A stretch of DNA of 33,784 bases from an uncultured Lachnospiraceae bacterium (GCA_947179245.1 CAMXBD010000022.1:1-33784); one strand, 5' to 3'. Counted from the stretch's first letter, positions 19,357 to 28,312 are shown. Numbers and translations: made by a program. Notes: generated from the sequence alone by a model not told the origin.

Positions 19357-20280
19357 ATGGCAAAAACGAATGCAGTAAAATCAAAAAAAAGAGATATCAA
19401 TCGTATAGCCTATTTGTTTGTATTACCCTTTATAATTGTCTTTCTTGTATTTAGTGTCTATCCGGTATTACGAACATTATATTTGAGCTTTACCAATTAT
19501 AAAGGTTATGGCGATGCGACTTGGGCTGGCATAGACAATTATAAGAGAGTAATCACAGATAAATTCTTCTGGAGAGATCTTGGGAATACGCTTAAGATTT
19601 GGGGCGTAAACATTATACTTCAGTTAGGGCTTGCGTTCCTGCTTACGGTCATTTTCAGTGATATTAAGTATAAGGTCCGTGGGCTTGCAGTATTCAGGGC
19701 TGTCTACTATTTACCGAACCTGATCGCAGCGACTTCTGTGGCATTCCTGTTCAAAACCTTATTAGACTGGAAATACGGTAGTTTTAATCAGATTTTAATG
19801 ACACTGGGTGTCACAAGTAAGCAGGTTAACTGGCTGGGTTCCACAGCAACGGCACCTTATGTGATTTCGGTTCTCGGTGCATGGATGTGGTTCGGCAATT
19901 CCTTTATTATGCTGATGGCGGGCGTACAGGGCATTCCGAAAGATTACTTTGAGGCGGCGGCAATTGATGGCGCAGGCAGATGGAAAGTGTTCGGTAAGAT
20001 CACGCTCCCGTTACTCAGGCCAATCATGCTGTATGTCTTTGTAACTTCCCTGATTGGTGGATTACAGCTCTTCGATCTGCCATTCCTTATGAATGGCGCT
20101 GCACCGGGAACTGCCGGAGAACCGTCAGGAAGTTTGCAGACAGTTGTAATGTATCTTTATAAATTCGGATTTGAAACACATCAGGTGGGTTATGCATCTG
20201 CAATCGCATATACCTTATTCTTTATTATATTGATTGTGTCGATCATCCAGTTCAAAACATTGGGGAAGGAGGAAGACTAA
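19357..20280 (+). CDS. Sugar ABC transporter permease, MalF/UgpA type
   Basis: Inner-membrane subunit of a carbohydrate importer (CUT1 family). About six membrane segments are visible, the first at residues 13-36 (IAYLFVLPFIIVFLVFSVYPVLRTLYLSF). The EAA loop that docks the ATPase reads EAAAIDGAGRWKVFGKITLP. ATG 19357 is selected because GAGGAGG precedes it and the protein then starts MAKTNAVKSKK, a usual cytoplasmic tail; the in-frame codons back to 19306 run through the intergenic hairpin. No ATPase gene is present in the window, so a shared MsmX-like ATPase elsewhere is implied. Confidence 0.94.
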   Translation: MAKTNAVKSKKRDINRIAYLFVLPFIIVFLVFSVYPVLRTLYLSFTNYKGYGDATWAGIDNYKRVITDKFFWRDLGNTLKIWGVNIILQLGLAFLLTVIFSDIKYKVRGLAVFRAVYYLPNLIAATSVAFLFKTLLDWKYGSFNQILMTLGVTSKQVNWLGSTATAPYVISVLGAWMWFGNSFIMLMAGVQGIPKDYFEAAAIDGAGRWKVFGKITLPLLRPIMLYVFVTSLIGGLQLFDLPFLMNGAAPGTAGEPSGSLQTVVMYLYKFGFETHQVGYASAIAYTLFFIILIVSIIQFKTLGKEED

Positions 20281-20281
20281 T

Positions 20282-21115
20282 ATGTCAACATCATCAAAGA
20301 TAAAAAAAGGAATTATCTATCTATGCCTGATCCTGCTTGCGGCAATGTGCTTCTTCCCGTTTTTACTGATGATCGTAAACGCTACAAGGAGCGGTGTGGA
20401 AATTACACATTCCTTTACTTTGATTCCGGGAAGTAATTTAAAGGAAAACTGGATTGCGTTATTTGATTATGTTAATTTGTTCAGAGGTTTTGGGAACAGC
20501 CTTATCGTAGCTATTCCGGCTACGATATTGACAGCATATTTTTCGTCAATTACGGCGTATGCCATGGCGGTTTATCGTTTTAAGGGCAGTGCATGGCTGT
20601 TCAAAATCATCGTGGTATTTATGATGATTCCGGCACAGTTAAGCCTTATCGGTTTCTATAATCTGTGTCAGAAACTGCATATGGTCGATTCCTATCTGCC
20701 GTTAATTATACCGGCGATCGCATCACCCGGCACGGTCTTTTTCTTAAGACAGTATGTGCAGGCAACACTTTCCAAGGCACTTCTGGAGGCGGCGCGTATT
20801 GATGGTGCAGGAGAGTTACATATTTTCCATAGAATTGTACTTCCGATTATGGCACCCGGTATCGCAACGATGTCGATTGGTGGATTTATCGGAAACTGGA
20901 ACAATTATCTGGTACCGTTGATTTTGTTAAATACTCCGAATAAGATGACGCTGCCGGTAATGATTACCACTTTGAATGCGGCGACAGATTTACAGAAAAA
21001 CCAAGGCGCGATTTATCTGGGCGTTGCGATTTCTGTAGTACCGATACTGATCGTATTCTGCTTCTGTTCAAGATATATTATCAGCAGTATTTCAGCAGGA
21101 AGCGTTAAGGAATAA
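20282..21115 (+). CDS. Sugar ABC transporter permease, MalG/UgpE type
   Basis: Second permease of the same importer, 277 residues with about six membrane segments, beginning YLCLILLAAMCFFPFLLMIVNA. The EAA loop is EAARIDGAGELHIFHRIVLP. ATG 20282 lies one base after the first permease's stop, and its ribosome site (GGAGG) is inside that gene's last codons. Codons upstream of this ATG in the same frame overlap the first permease and are not part of the protein. It is the last gene of the transport operon before a strong terminator. Confidence 0.94.
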   Translation: MSTSSKIKKGIIYLCLILLAAMCFFPFLLMIVNATRSGVEITHSFTLIPGSNLKENWIALFDYVNLFRGFGNSLIVAIPATILTAYFSSITAYAMAVYRFKGSAWLFKIIVVFMMIPAQLSLIGFYNLCQKLHMVDSYLPLIIPAIASPGTVFFLRQYVQATLSKALLEAARIDGAGELHIFHRIVLPIMAPGIATMSIGGFIGNWNNYLVPLILLNTPNKMTLPVMITTLNAATDLQKNQGAIYLGVAISVVPILIVFCFCSRYIISSISAGSVKE

Positions 21116-21164
21116 AAGACAGACGGCAGGAAATAATCGATAGAAAATAGGAAATGAATATAAG

Positions 21165-21205
21165 CAAAACACGGTATTCCCGACGAGAGATACCGTGTTT
21201 TGTTG
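21165..21205 (+). terminator. Intrinsic terminator of the sugar operon
   Basis: A perfect 13-bp stem (CAAAACACGGTAT at 21165-21177, ATACCGTGTTTTG at 21190-21202) with a 12-base loop lies 50 bases after the second permease. The T-rich 3' arm supplies the U tract. It separates the transport operon from the sensing operon. Confidence 0.85.
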
Positions 21206-21317
21206 TATGGTTAAAAGCCTTATGAAAACTTCAAAGCCGTTGAAATCAATGCTTCAAAGCCGTATACTGTTAATAAGATATTTAAGGATTATTTTAGCTG
21301 TGCAGAAAGGTATCAAT

Positions 21318-22949
21318 GTGAGAAGGAAAATAGGGAGAAACATTTTTATAACAGTTTTGTTGTTCTGCCTGTGTATGCTTTGGACCGGCTGTGCGAAGGA
21401 TGGGGAAGAACAGCGCAGGACAGAGTCTGATCTGACGCAAGAGACACCGGCATGGACAAAGTATGCTGGGGAGCCTGTTACTTTTGACTGGTATATCAAT
21501 TATTCATGGTTTACGACCGGCTGGGGAGAAAATGTAGTGTCTAAGAAAATTACGGAGGAGACCGGGGTAAGTATCCGTTTTATCACGCCAAGTGGAAATG
21601 AGAGCGAGAAGCTGAATACACTGATTGCCGCGAATTCACTTCCGGATTTTATTACGCTGGGCTGGTGGGAAACGCAGGTGGATGAAATGATAGACAGGGA
21701 CATGGTCTATGCTTTAAACGAGCTGGCGGATGAGTACGATCCATATTTTTATCAGGTCAGTGATGCGGACGCAGTCAAATGGTATACGCAGGAGGACGGT
21801 AATATATATATTTATCCGAATTCCAGCTATAGTGCAAGGGATATCGAGGAACATGACAATATCGGTTCCAATCAGACTTTTTTGGTACGAAAGGATATTT
21901 ATGAGGCGATTGGGAGCCCGGACATGACAACGCCGGAAGGCTTTCAGGCGGCGGTGGAAAAGGCATATGAAATGTTTCCGGAAGTAGACGGCGAACCGTT
22001 GATTCCCGTGGGTGCGCATGTTTTTAATAATCAGGGAAATGTCTCTTTTGACAAGTATCTGATGAACTTTCTGGCAGTACCATTTGAGAAAGACGGTGAA
22101 ATCTATGATCGTTATACCGATGAAGACTATATTACATGGTTAAAGATGTTCCGCAGACTTGGTGAGGAGGGGCTTCTTGCCGATGATATTTTTATTGATC
22201 AGAGAACGCAGATGGAAGAGAAAATGGCGAAGGGCAGATACTTCTGCATGATCTATCAGTATACTGATATGGCGGCGCAGCAGAAAGAGCTTTATGCCAA
22301 TTATCCGGAGCGGATATACCTTGCGGTAGATGGACCAAAAAACGCGGCTGGGGATGACCATACCCTTACAACGACAGGTATTAACGGATGGACAGTTACT
22401 CTGATATCGAAAAACTGCGAACACCCGGAGCGTGCGATCGCATTCTTTGATTATCTGCTCAGTGAACATGGGCAGCTGCGCGTGTCACTCGGAGTGGAGG
22501 GTGAGACATTTGAATATGTGGATGGCAGACCGGTAGTTAAGGAAGAAGTCAGCACCCTGTTAAATACGGATCGTGCAGAATACGACAGAGTATACGGTGC
22601 AGATGATGCATACTGGATGCTTCAGGATGATATCGTGCAGCTACAATGGAAACAGGAACCGTCGGAGCCGCTTAAGCAGATCTTGGAATGGTCTTATCGC
22701 TATCCGGTTTACAATGGACAGTATGATTCACTTCTTCCGAAAGGTTCCAAGGAGGCTTTTGAAGATAATAAGATTGAGGCGTTGTGGAGTGAAACGCTTC
22801 CTAAGCTTCTGCTTGCAGAGTCAGAAGAAGCGTTTGATGAAATTTTTGCAGAGTTTTTGGATAAAAGAGAGGAATATGGATTTAAAGAGGTGCAGGCGGC
22901 TAAGACAGAATTGATGAAGAAAGCAAAAGAAAAACTGGGACTTGACTAA
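21318..22949 (+). CDS. Extracellular solute-binding lipoprotein of the sensing operon
   Basis: Family 1 binding protein of the LplA/YtcQ kind, 543 residues, lipid-anchored outside the cell. The hydrophobic signal (NIFITVLLFCLCML) ends in WTGC at residue 25, a slightly atypical lipobox with Trp at -3. The mature domain starts near EPVTFDWYINYSWF and contains NTLIAANSLPDFITLGWWE. The start is taken as GTG 21318 because AGAAAGG lies 7 bases upstream; the reading frame is open further back to 21195 but that part crosses the terminator. It is followed after 3 bases by a sensor kinase and has no permeases of its own. A sensing role, or sharing the nearby permeases, is inferred. Confidence 0.85.
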   Translation: MRRKIGRNIFITVLLFCLCMLWTGCAKDGEEQRRTESDLTQETPAWTKYAGEPVTFDWYINYSWFTTGWGENVVSKKITEETGVSIRFITPSGNESEKLNTLIAANSLPDFITLGWWETQVDEMIDRDMVYALNELADEYDPYFYQVSDADAVKWYTQEDGNIYIYPNSSYSARDIEEHDNIGSNQTFLVRKDIYEAIGSPDMTTPEGFQAAVEKAYEMFPEVDGEPLIPVGAHVFNNQGNVSFDKYLMNFLAVPFEKDGEIYDRYTDEDYITWLKMFRRLGEEGLLADDIFIDQRTQMEEKMAKGRYFCMIYQYTDMAAQQKELYANYPERIYLAVDGPKNAAGDDHTLTTTGINGWTVTLISKNCEHPERAIAFFDYLLSEHGQLRVSLGVEGETFEYVDGRPVVKEEVSTLLNTDRAEYDRVYGADDAYWMLQDDIVQLQWKQEPSEPLKQILEWSYRYPVYNGQYDSLLPKGSKEAFEDNKIEALWSETLPKLLLAESEEAFDEIFAEFLDKREEYGFKEVQAAKTELMKKAKEKLGLD

Positions 22950-22952
22950 AAC

Positions 22953-24728
22953 ATGGGAAAGCGTTGGAAGGAAATCTTTGGCGGACTAAAACTGAATAGA
23001 AAATTTACACTGGTCATCTGCCTTCTTGTAGTATTGCCGATTTCTATATTAGTGGGCGCGTTGTTTTATAATATGGAAGAGAATGTTGTCAGTGAGAACA
23101 GGAATTACATGCAGTACACAATGGAGCGTAATGAGGACAATATACGCAAAAACATTGATTCGATCAATATGACCACGCAGTTTTTTCTGAATGATGAATC
23201 GCTCTTGCATATGCTTGCTAAAACGGCGCGGCAGGAGGAAACGCAGACAGAAGAGCTGATGGAATTTTATCGTTCTGATATTGCGTCGTTGGAGAGACTT
23301 GTTTACAACAACACTTTGTTGTACGGGGTGCGGGTTTACGCGACAAATGATAATGTTCAGGAAATGATGCCGGTATTGTACAGCCGTTCCCGTATGGATA
23401 GAATGGAATGGGTGGCCAAGACGGACTATACCGGCTGGAACTATAATTATCAGGATAAACTGTTCGACAGCTATAATACGACGCCGATTGCGTCCCTTGT
23501 AACAAATGTAGAAGACTATGAGAATGGGTTTATTGGCGTGATTGAGACAGCGGTCACAATGGAAAACATGTTTCCGGCGTTGTACGAGGATATTGAAGAT
23601 GAATGGAGCTGCTTTATTTCGGATGAAGGGGATCTTTATTTCGGAGATAACGAGCAGGAGAACTCGGAGAACTTCGTACGGCAGAAAATGGAAGCGGGTT
23701 TTGAAAAAGACGGAATCCACACAGATTACACAACGCAGGGAAGGGAACAGCTTGTTGTTTCCTACCTATATATCCGCGAGTTGCATGGAACGCTGCTGTC
23801 TGTAAAGAATATCTCGGCAAATATACGCTATGTGCATTGGATGAGAAATAGCTTTGTGGCGGTTATGATTATCATCATTGTGGGACTGGCCTTTTTGATC
23901 AACTATATTGTGACGCGCCTTTTGCGGCAGTTTTATGATATTTTGAAATCCATCCGTGTGATACAGAAAGGTGATCTGAGCATAAGAATCGAAAACTGTG
24001 GAAATGACGAAATGGGTGAGCTGGGAACACAGATTAATAAGATGCTGGATCATATTGAGCGGCTCATGAAAGAAAATATCGACAGGGAGATCCTTGCGAA
24101 AAATTCACAGATCAGGGCGCTTCAGAATCAGATTAACGCACATTTTATCTATAATGTTTTGGAATCCATCAAAATGATGGCGGAGATTGATGAAGAGTAT
24201 GCTATTTCAGATGCAATCACATCGCTTGGCAGTCTGCTCAGGTACAGCATGAAATGGACATCCAATAACGTACTGGTGGAGGAAGAAATCGAATATATCA
24301 GGAATTATCTGGCACTGATTAACCTGCGTTTTGACTACGAGATCTATCTGTCCTTAAATATACCGGAAGAAATCTTAAGGCAGGAAATCCCGAAAATGTC
24401 CTTACAGCCGATCGTCGAGAATGCAATCTATCATGGTATAGAGGAACTTGCGGAAGATACTAATATTTATATCAAAGGTATTGTGAATGGTGAGGATTGC
24501 GTAATTGAGATTACTGACGCGGGCAAAGGCATGAATGAGGAAGAGACAGAGAGACTGCGCAAAAAGATAGAAGGTGAAATCGAGACAAGCGGGGGTTCGG
24601 GCAATGGGATCGGTTTAAAGAACGTGCAGGACAGGATACGCATGAGCTTCGGGGAAAAGTATGGGATTGGGGTTGATTCCAAGTTAGGCTGTTATACGAA
24701 GATTACGGTGCGTGTGCCAATGCAGTAA
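22953..24728 (+). CDS. YesM-like sensor histidine kinase
   Basis: Membrane sensor kinase, 591 residues. Segment one is at residues 18-40, an extracellular sensor (dCache-like in length) at about 41-298, segment two at 300-323, a HAMP linker at about 323-375, then a His_kinase/HATPase module of the LytS/YehU type. The phosphoacceptor is H397 in QINAHFIYNVLES; most relatives have INPHF, so the proline is replaced by alanine. The ATPase N-box is SLQPIVENAIYHGIE (N490), with DAGKGM and GNGIGL following. The start codon lacks a strong ribosome site and lies 3 bases after the preceding stop, so translation is probably coupled. Partner of the AraC-type regulator downstream. Confidence 0.93.
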   Translation: MGKRWKEIFGGLKLNRKFTLVICLLVVLPISILVGALFYNMEENVVSENRNYMQYTMERNEDNIRKNIDSINMTTQFFLNDESLLHMLAKTARQEETQTEELMEFYRSDIASLERLVYNNTLLYGVRVYATNDNVQEMMPVLYSRSRMDRMEWVAKTDYTGWNYNYQDKLFDSYNTTPIASLVTNVEDYENGFIGVIETAVTMENMFPALYEDIEDEWSCFISDEGDLYFGDNEQENSENFVRQKMEAGFEKDGIHTDYTTQGREQLVVSYLYIRELHGTLLSVKNISANIRYVHWMRNSFVAVMIIIIVGLAFLINYIVTRLLRQFYDILKSIRVIQKGDLSIRIENCGNDEMGELGTQINKMLDHIERLMKENIDREILAKNSQIRALQNQINAHFIYNVLESIKMMAEIDEEYAISDAITSLGSLLRYSMKWTSNNVLVEEEIEYIRNYLALINLRFDYEIYLSLNIPEEILRQEIPKMSLQPIVENAIYHGIEELAEDTNIYIKGIVNGEDCVIEITDAGKGMNEEETERLRKKIEGEIETSGGSGNGIGLKNVQDRIRMSFGEKYGIGVDSKLGCYTKITVRVPMQ

Positions 24729-24746
24729 ATAGAGAGAGGGACAGAA

Positions 24747-26243
24747 ATGAAGACGGTTTTGATCGTGGAAGATGAGAAATTGATACGGCAGGGAATACGG
24801 ACGATGATTCAGCGAAGCGGCGTCCCGGTTGAGGTAATCATGGAATGCAGTAACGGTGAAATGGCTTTTGAAATTTTGCAGAGTCAGAAGGTAGACGTGA
24901 TGTTTACGGATATTCGTATGCCTAAAATGACAGGTATTGAGTTAGTGCAGAAGATTCAGGAACTTCCCGACAAACCGATCATCATAGCCATCAGCGGATA
25001 TGCCGATTTTTCTTACGCTGTGGAAATGCTTCGCTTAGGAGCGCGCGAATATCTTTTAAAGCCGTTAGAACGGGAAAAACTGTGGGATATCATGAAGAAA
25101 CTGGAACAGGAACTTGCACTAAGCCGTGAGAACAGCAGGACGAGCAAGCGCCTCGGACATCAGCAGCTTAAGTATCTGATGCTAAATGAGAAGATCACAG
25201 AAGAAGAATTAAATACGATGCAGACGGAGTATGAGAGTGAGTTTGATCTGCATGCTTATTATGTCTATGCATTAAATCCAAAGGAAATAAAAGCGGCGGA
25301 GGAGAAGTATATCTACCTGCATAATGTGGAAGGGTTTGATGTGTATCTTGTGTCGGATAAGAACGCCCAGCTTCTCTTGAAAAATGAACTAGTTCAGGAG
25401 TATGTCGGAGCCAGTATGCTTCACGGCGGAATCCGGGAACTGCGGGCGGCTTATCAGGAAGCGGTGGATGCAAGGTGCCATGCTTTTTGTTCAAACAGGA
25501 TGCTTTACCGTGCCGGAGAGGCAGGAAAACGCATTCCCGAAGACTTCTATGAGCAGGGACAGAAGTTGATCGGAGAAGAATTGAAACTGCAAAGAGTACA
25601 GCTTCTTGGTACAGATAAAACAGAGGAACTTGTCAAAGCATGGAACGGGCTTTTCTATGCGGTAAAGAACGAATGGATAGCTCCGGTGGATTTTGCAGGA
25701 TGTATGGATGATTTCTTTAGGGAAGTAAAGAAGACCTATCGAAATATGCTGACGGACGATGAGGACAGCTTAAGAAGGCTGGCGGAATATTACAGTTTCC
25801 CGACATTGGCAATCTGGCAGACAGAGTTTATGGAATGGCTGCTAGACCTTCACGAGCGCATTAACAGCCGGTTTGACACGAATAAGAACCAGCAGAAAAT
25901 CAAACAGGCGATAGATTATATTCAGGAGAATTATGACAAGGATCTGAATATGGCAGTTGTCTCAAACCATATTTCCATGAACTATTCCCTGTTTTCCTAT
26001 CTTTTTAAAGAATATACAGGAAGCAATTTCGTAAATTATTTAAAGGGAATCCGAATGCAGGAAGCGAAGAAGCTGCTTGCCGAAACGGATCTGCGTATCA
26101 TCGAGATCAGCGCCAAAGTCGGATACGATAACGAAAAACATTTTATGAAAATATTTAAGGCGTCCTGCGGGGTATCACCCAGCGAATACCGCAAAAATGC
26201 GCAAATGCAGCATTTTTCGCTGGGGGGGGGTAAAAATGAATGA
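24747..26243 (+). CDS. YesN-like response regulator with AraC DNA-binding domain
   Basis: Cytoplasmic transcription factor, 498 residues. The receiver domain (1-120) has VEDEKLIRQG, the phosphoacceptor D55 in FTDIRMPKMTG, and K105 in LLKPLE. A long central region (about 130-375) has no motif I know. The C-terminal AraC domain (about 385-485) shows both helix-turn-helix units (NMAVVSNHISMNYSLFSYLF and IIEISAKVGYDNEKHFMKIF, then GVSPSEYRK). An AGAGAGAGGGA site precedes the ATG, 18 bases after the kinase stop. It probably activates the phosphorylase/transporter operon upstream. The last codons run through a tract of nine G, so the extreme C terminus depends on its exact length. Confidence 0.93.
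   Translation: MKTVLIVEDEKLIRQGIRTMIQRSGVPVEVIMECSNGEMAFEILQSQKVDVMFTDIRMPKMTGIELVQKIQELPDKPIIIAISGYADFSYAVEMLRLGAREYLLKPLEREKLWDIMKKLEQELALSRENSRTSKRLGHQQLKYLMLNEKITEEELNTMQTEYESEFDLHAYYVYALNPKEIKAAEEKYIYLHNVEGFDVYLVSDKNAQLLLKNELVQEYVGASMLHGGIRELRAAYQEAVDARCHAFCSNRMLYRAGEAGKRIPEDFYEQGQKLIGEELKLQRVQLLGTDKTEELVKAWNGLFYAVKNEWIAPVDFAGCMDDFFREVKKTYRNMLTDDEDSLRRLAEYYSFPTLAIWQTEFMEWLLDLHERINSRFDTNKNQQKIKQAIDYIQENYDKDLNMAVVSNHISMNYSLFSYLFKEYTGSNFVNYLKGIRMQEAKKLLAETDLRIIEISAKVGYDNEKHFMKIFKASCGVSPSEYRKNAQMQHFSLGGGKNE
26191..26220. terminator. Weak hairpin at the convergent gene ends
   Basis: AAAAATGC (26193-26200) pairs with GCATTTTT (26210-26217), extended by GC/GC across a bulged C. It lies inside the last codons of the AraC-type regulator gene, just upstream of the G tract and beyond the stop of the convergent GGDEF gene. 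T runs occur in the 3' arm on both strands, so partial two-way termination is possible. No better terminator is seen between the convergent genes. Confidence 0.3.
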
Positions 26244-26249
26244 ACGGTA

Positions 26250-28157
26250 TCAGGTGCGTGCGGCATGATGCCTGCTTTTTTCTTCATACATTCGTTTGTC
26301 TGCTTCGGCAAACAGTTCTTGAATATGCTCCGGGGTGAAGTCCGGAGTGGGAAGCGCAGAAGAAAAACCGCAGCTGCAGGAAATGTGGTATTCCTTGCTG
26401 CTTAGTCGGTTATAACTTTCGAGATAAGCTTCAATCGCTTCCGTGCGGAGCTTGGCTTCTTTGTCAGTAAGACCGGCGGTAAGCATATAGAACTCATCTC
26501 CCGAAAAACGGGCGCACAAATCCCCTTCGCCAGCGGTGCTTTCTAACGCCTGTCCCAATACCCGGATTGCAAAATCCCCTTCGCTGTGTCCATAGGTATC
26601 ATTGATGTTTTTCAGTCCGTCCATATCGATTAGAAATGCAGTAAGCGGGAGCTTCTCAGAAATAGCGTGATTTAAAAGCTGCTCTTCAAAATGGTTGTAG
26701 CCGTGCTTGTTATATAGTCCGGTCAACGAATCTTTCATGTAGATATCTTCCAGACGTGCCACCAGCATTCCGGTGCGTTTGGCTTCACGGATACTCTGTA
26801 ACATCTGGTTGATGTTGATCTGCCATTGTACCAGCCGGAAATGATAGTCAATCTGGTTGTCTGTATAGGAAAGCGCAATGTACCCGAATGCTTTATCTTC
26901 AAAGAATAAAGGAATATAAATATAAGCGCAGTCGGAATCATCGTAAATATAGTCCGGCAGCAGGTTTTTCTTGCGGTAGCTGCATTCAGGCAGCCGTTTC
27001 CCCTCTTTTAAAGCAAACTTTAATAAGATCGTGTCCGTGTCCGTCACGGTTTCCTCGTTATTTGTGAGAGCAAGGATGTGGCTGGAAACGGAATCCCAAT
27101 CAGAATAGAGACAAAGATAAAATTCCCGGCAGTTTTCGATTCGCTGTACAAACTGTTCCAGCAGCTCCATGCCATAGTCAAGGTCGGTAATATGCTGCAA
27201 AGAGGCGGACATGCTCATAGAGCCAAGGATGGAACTTTCCAGTGTTGCAATTCGTGAGGATAATTCCTGAACAAAAAAGACGGAGTTCGCATTTTCAGAT
27301 GAACTGCATCCGCAGGAATTGTGAATAATCGGTTTGGCAGACAATAATGTAGTGGGCGGTAAGCTGCCGCCACGGATCAGGGTAAGCAGGTTCTCAACCG
27401 CGTTAACGCCCAGTTCATAGACCGGAAAGGAAACCGTGGTGAGCATTGGAGAGGTGTTATGACCTTCCGGTGTGTCATCGCATCCGGTGATGGCGATGTC
27501 TTCTGGAATGCGGAAGCCAGCGGCAAGCGCGGCAGCAAAAAACAGCAGCGCCAGCCGGTCATTGTAACAGACTACAGCTTCCGGTGTTCCTGCTTCACAG
27601 AAGAAGGCAAGTGCTTTGCTTACGGCGGCAGTATCGTAACTGCAGTGGTAAACATCCTTATCACCCGGCGTTTTTCCGTGTTTTTTCAAAGCTTCTCTAT
27701 AGTAATTTTCCCGTAAGTCTGAAACAAAAGATTCCTCTGAGCAGCCTAAATAGCAGACGCGTGAAGCATGATGTACGGTAAGAAAGTGCGCAGTCAGTTC
27801 GCCGGACATAGAACTGTTCTCCAAAGAGACTGTCGGAAACTGGCTGTCCGCCACGGTAATATCCACGATGGGACAGGTGAGGGTTCTTAGTTTGTTCAGG
27901 ATTTTCTGTTTTAAATCTGAGGAGATATATGTATCAGAGGCAAAAATAATACCGTCAAAACTGTCGTAATTAGGAATCTGCAGAATGCTTTCCTCACCGA
28001 TCTCGTAAACACCGAGGTTTTCTCCGTCGAGGGAGGTGAAAATTTCAGCAGTGTAGCCATATTCTAATGCTTTGTCGATAATACCCTGACACACACCCTG
28101 CTGATAGACACCAAATATATGTGAGATAAATACACCGATTTTTTGGGAATGATACAT
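26250..28157 (-). CDS. LacI-like ligand-binding domain fused to diguanylate cyclase
   Basis: Predicted soluble sensor that makes cyclic di-GMP, 635 residues. Residues 1-290 resemble the sugar-binding core of LacI/GalR repressors (IGVFISHIFGVYQQGVCQGIIDKALEYGY, then AITGCDDTPEGHNTSPMLTTVSFP) but have no helix-turn-helix and no signal peptide, so the ligand is cytoplasmic. A linker of about 160 residues follows, starting near SCGCSSSENANS. The GGDEF domain (about 465-630) has DSLTGLYNKHGY, FLIDMDGLKNINDTYGHSEGD and the active-type signature RFSGDEF near 552. The RxxD inhibitory site is replaced by GEGD, so product feedback may be absent. The start is ATG 28157, with AAGGAGG 10 bases upstream. 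The gene ends 6 bases from the AraC-type regulator's stop. Confidence 0.88.
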   Translation of the reverse strand: MYHSQKIGVFISHIFGVYQQGVCQGIIDKALEYGYTAEIFTSLDGENLGVYEIGEESILQIPNYDSFDGIIFASDTYISSDLKQKILNKLRTLTCPIVDITVADSQFPTVSLENSSMSGELTAHFLTVHHASRVCYLGCSEESFVSDLRENYYREALKKHGKTPGDKDVYHCSYDTAAVSKALAFFCEAGTPEAVVCYNDRLALLFFAAALAAGFRIPEDIAITGCDDTPEGHNTSPMLTTVSFPVYELGVNAVENLLTLIRGGSLPPTTLLSAKPIIHNSCGCSSSENANSVFFVQELSSRIATLESSILGSMSMSASLQHITDLDYGMELLEQFVQRIENCREFYLCLYSDWDSVSSHILALTNNEETVTDTDTILLKFALKEGKRLPECSYRKKNLLPDYIYDDSDCAYIYIPLFFEDKAFGYIALSYTDNQIDYHFRLVQWQININQMLQSIREAKRTGMLVARLEDIYMKDSLTGLYNKHGYNHFEEQLLNHAISEKLPLTAFLIDMDGLKNINDTYGHSEGDFAIRVLGQALESTAGEGDLCARFSGDEFYMLTAGLTDKEAKLRTEAIEAYLESYNRLSSKEYHISCSCGFSSALPTPDFTPEHIQELFAEADKRMYEEKSRHHAART

Positions 28158-28189
28158 GAAGAAAGAGCCTCCTTAGTGAGCTTTTCTTA

Positions 28190-28218
28190 ATTGTATGACA
28201 ATGGAGGAAATTTTGCAA
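28190..28218 (-). promoter_or_regulatory. Promoter for the LacI-GGDEF gene
   Basis: On the minus strand TTGCAA (28218-28213) and TACAAT (28195-28190) are exactly 17 bases apart, leaving a leader of about 27 bases before the ATG at 28157. It sits back to back with the divergent plus-strand promoter that begins at 28235. Confidence 0.65.
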
Positions 28219-28234
28219 TCGTAGACAAAACATA

Positions 28235-28263
28235 TTGTCAAAAAAATATCAATGTGGTATTAT
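28235..28263 (+). promoter_or_regulatory. Promoter for the ECF S component gene
   Basis: TTGTCA (28235-28240) and TATTAT (28258-28263) with a 17-base spacer. The transporter ATG is 49 bases after the -10, with ACAGGAGGA at 28296-28304. Confidence 0.7.
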
Positions 28264-28312
28264 GACACCGTATTGTATCTCATATGAGAATAATAACAGG
28301 AGGATTTGTACC

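Noticed and set aside
21195-21317. N-terminal extension of the second binding protein
   Set aside because: It starts inside the terminator stem, and the signal peptide begins naturally at the GTG at 21318, which has a good ribosome site.
23049-23720. 223-codon minus-strand open frame opposite the sensor kinase
   Set aside because: Its product has no family resemblance and no ribosome site. The plus strand encodes a clear kinase over the same bases.
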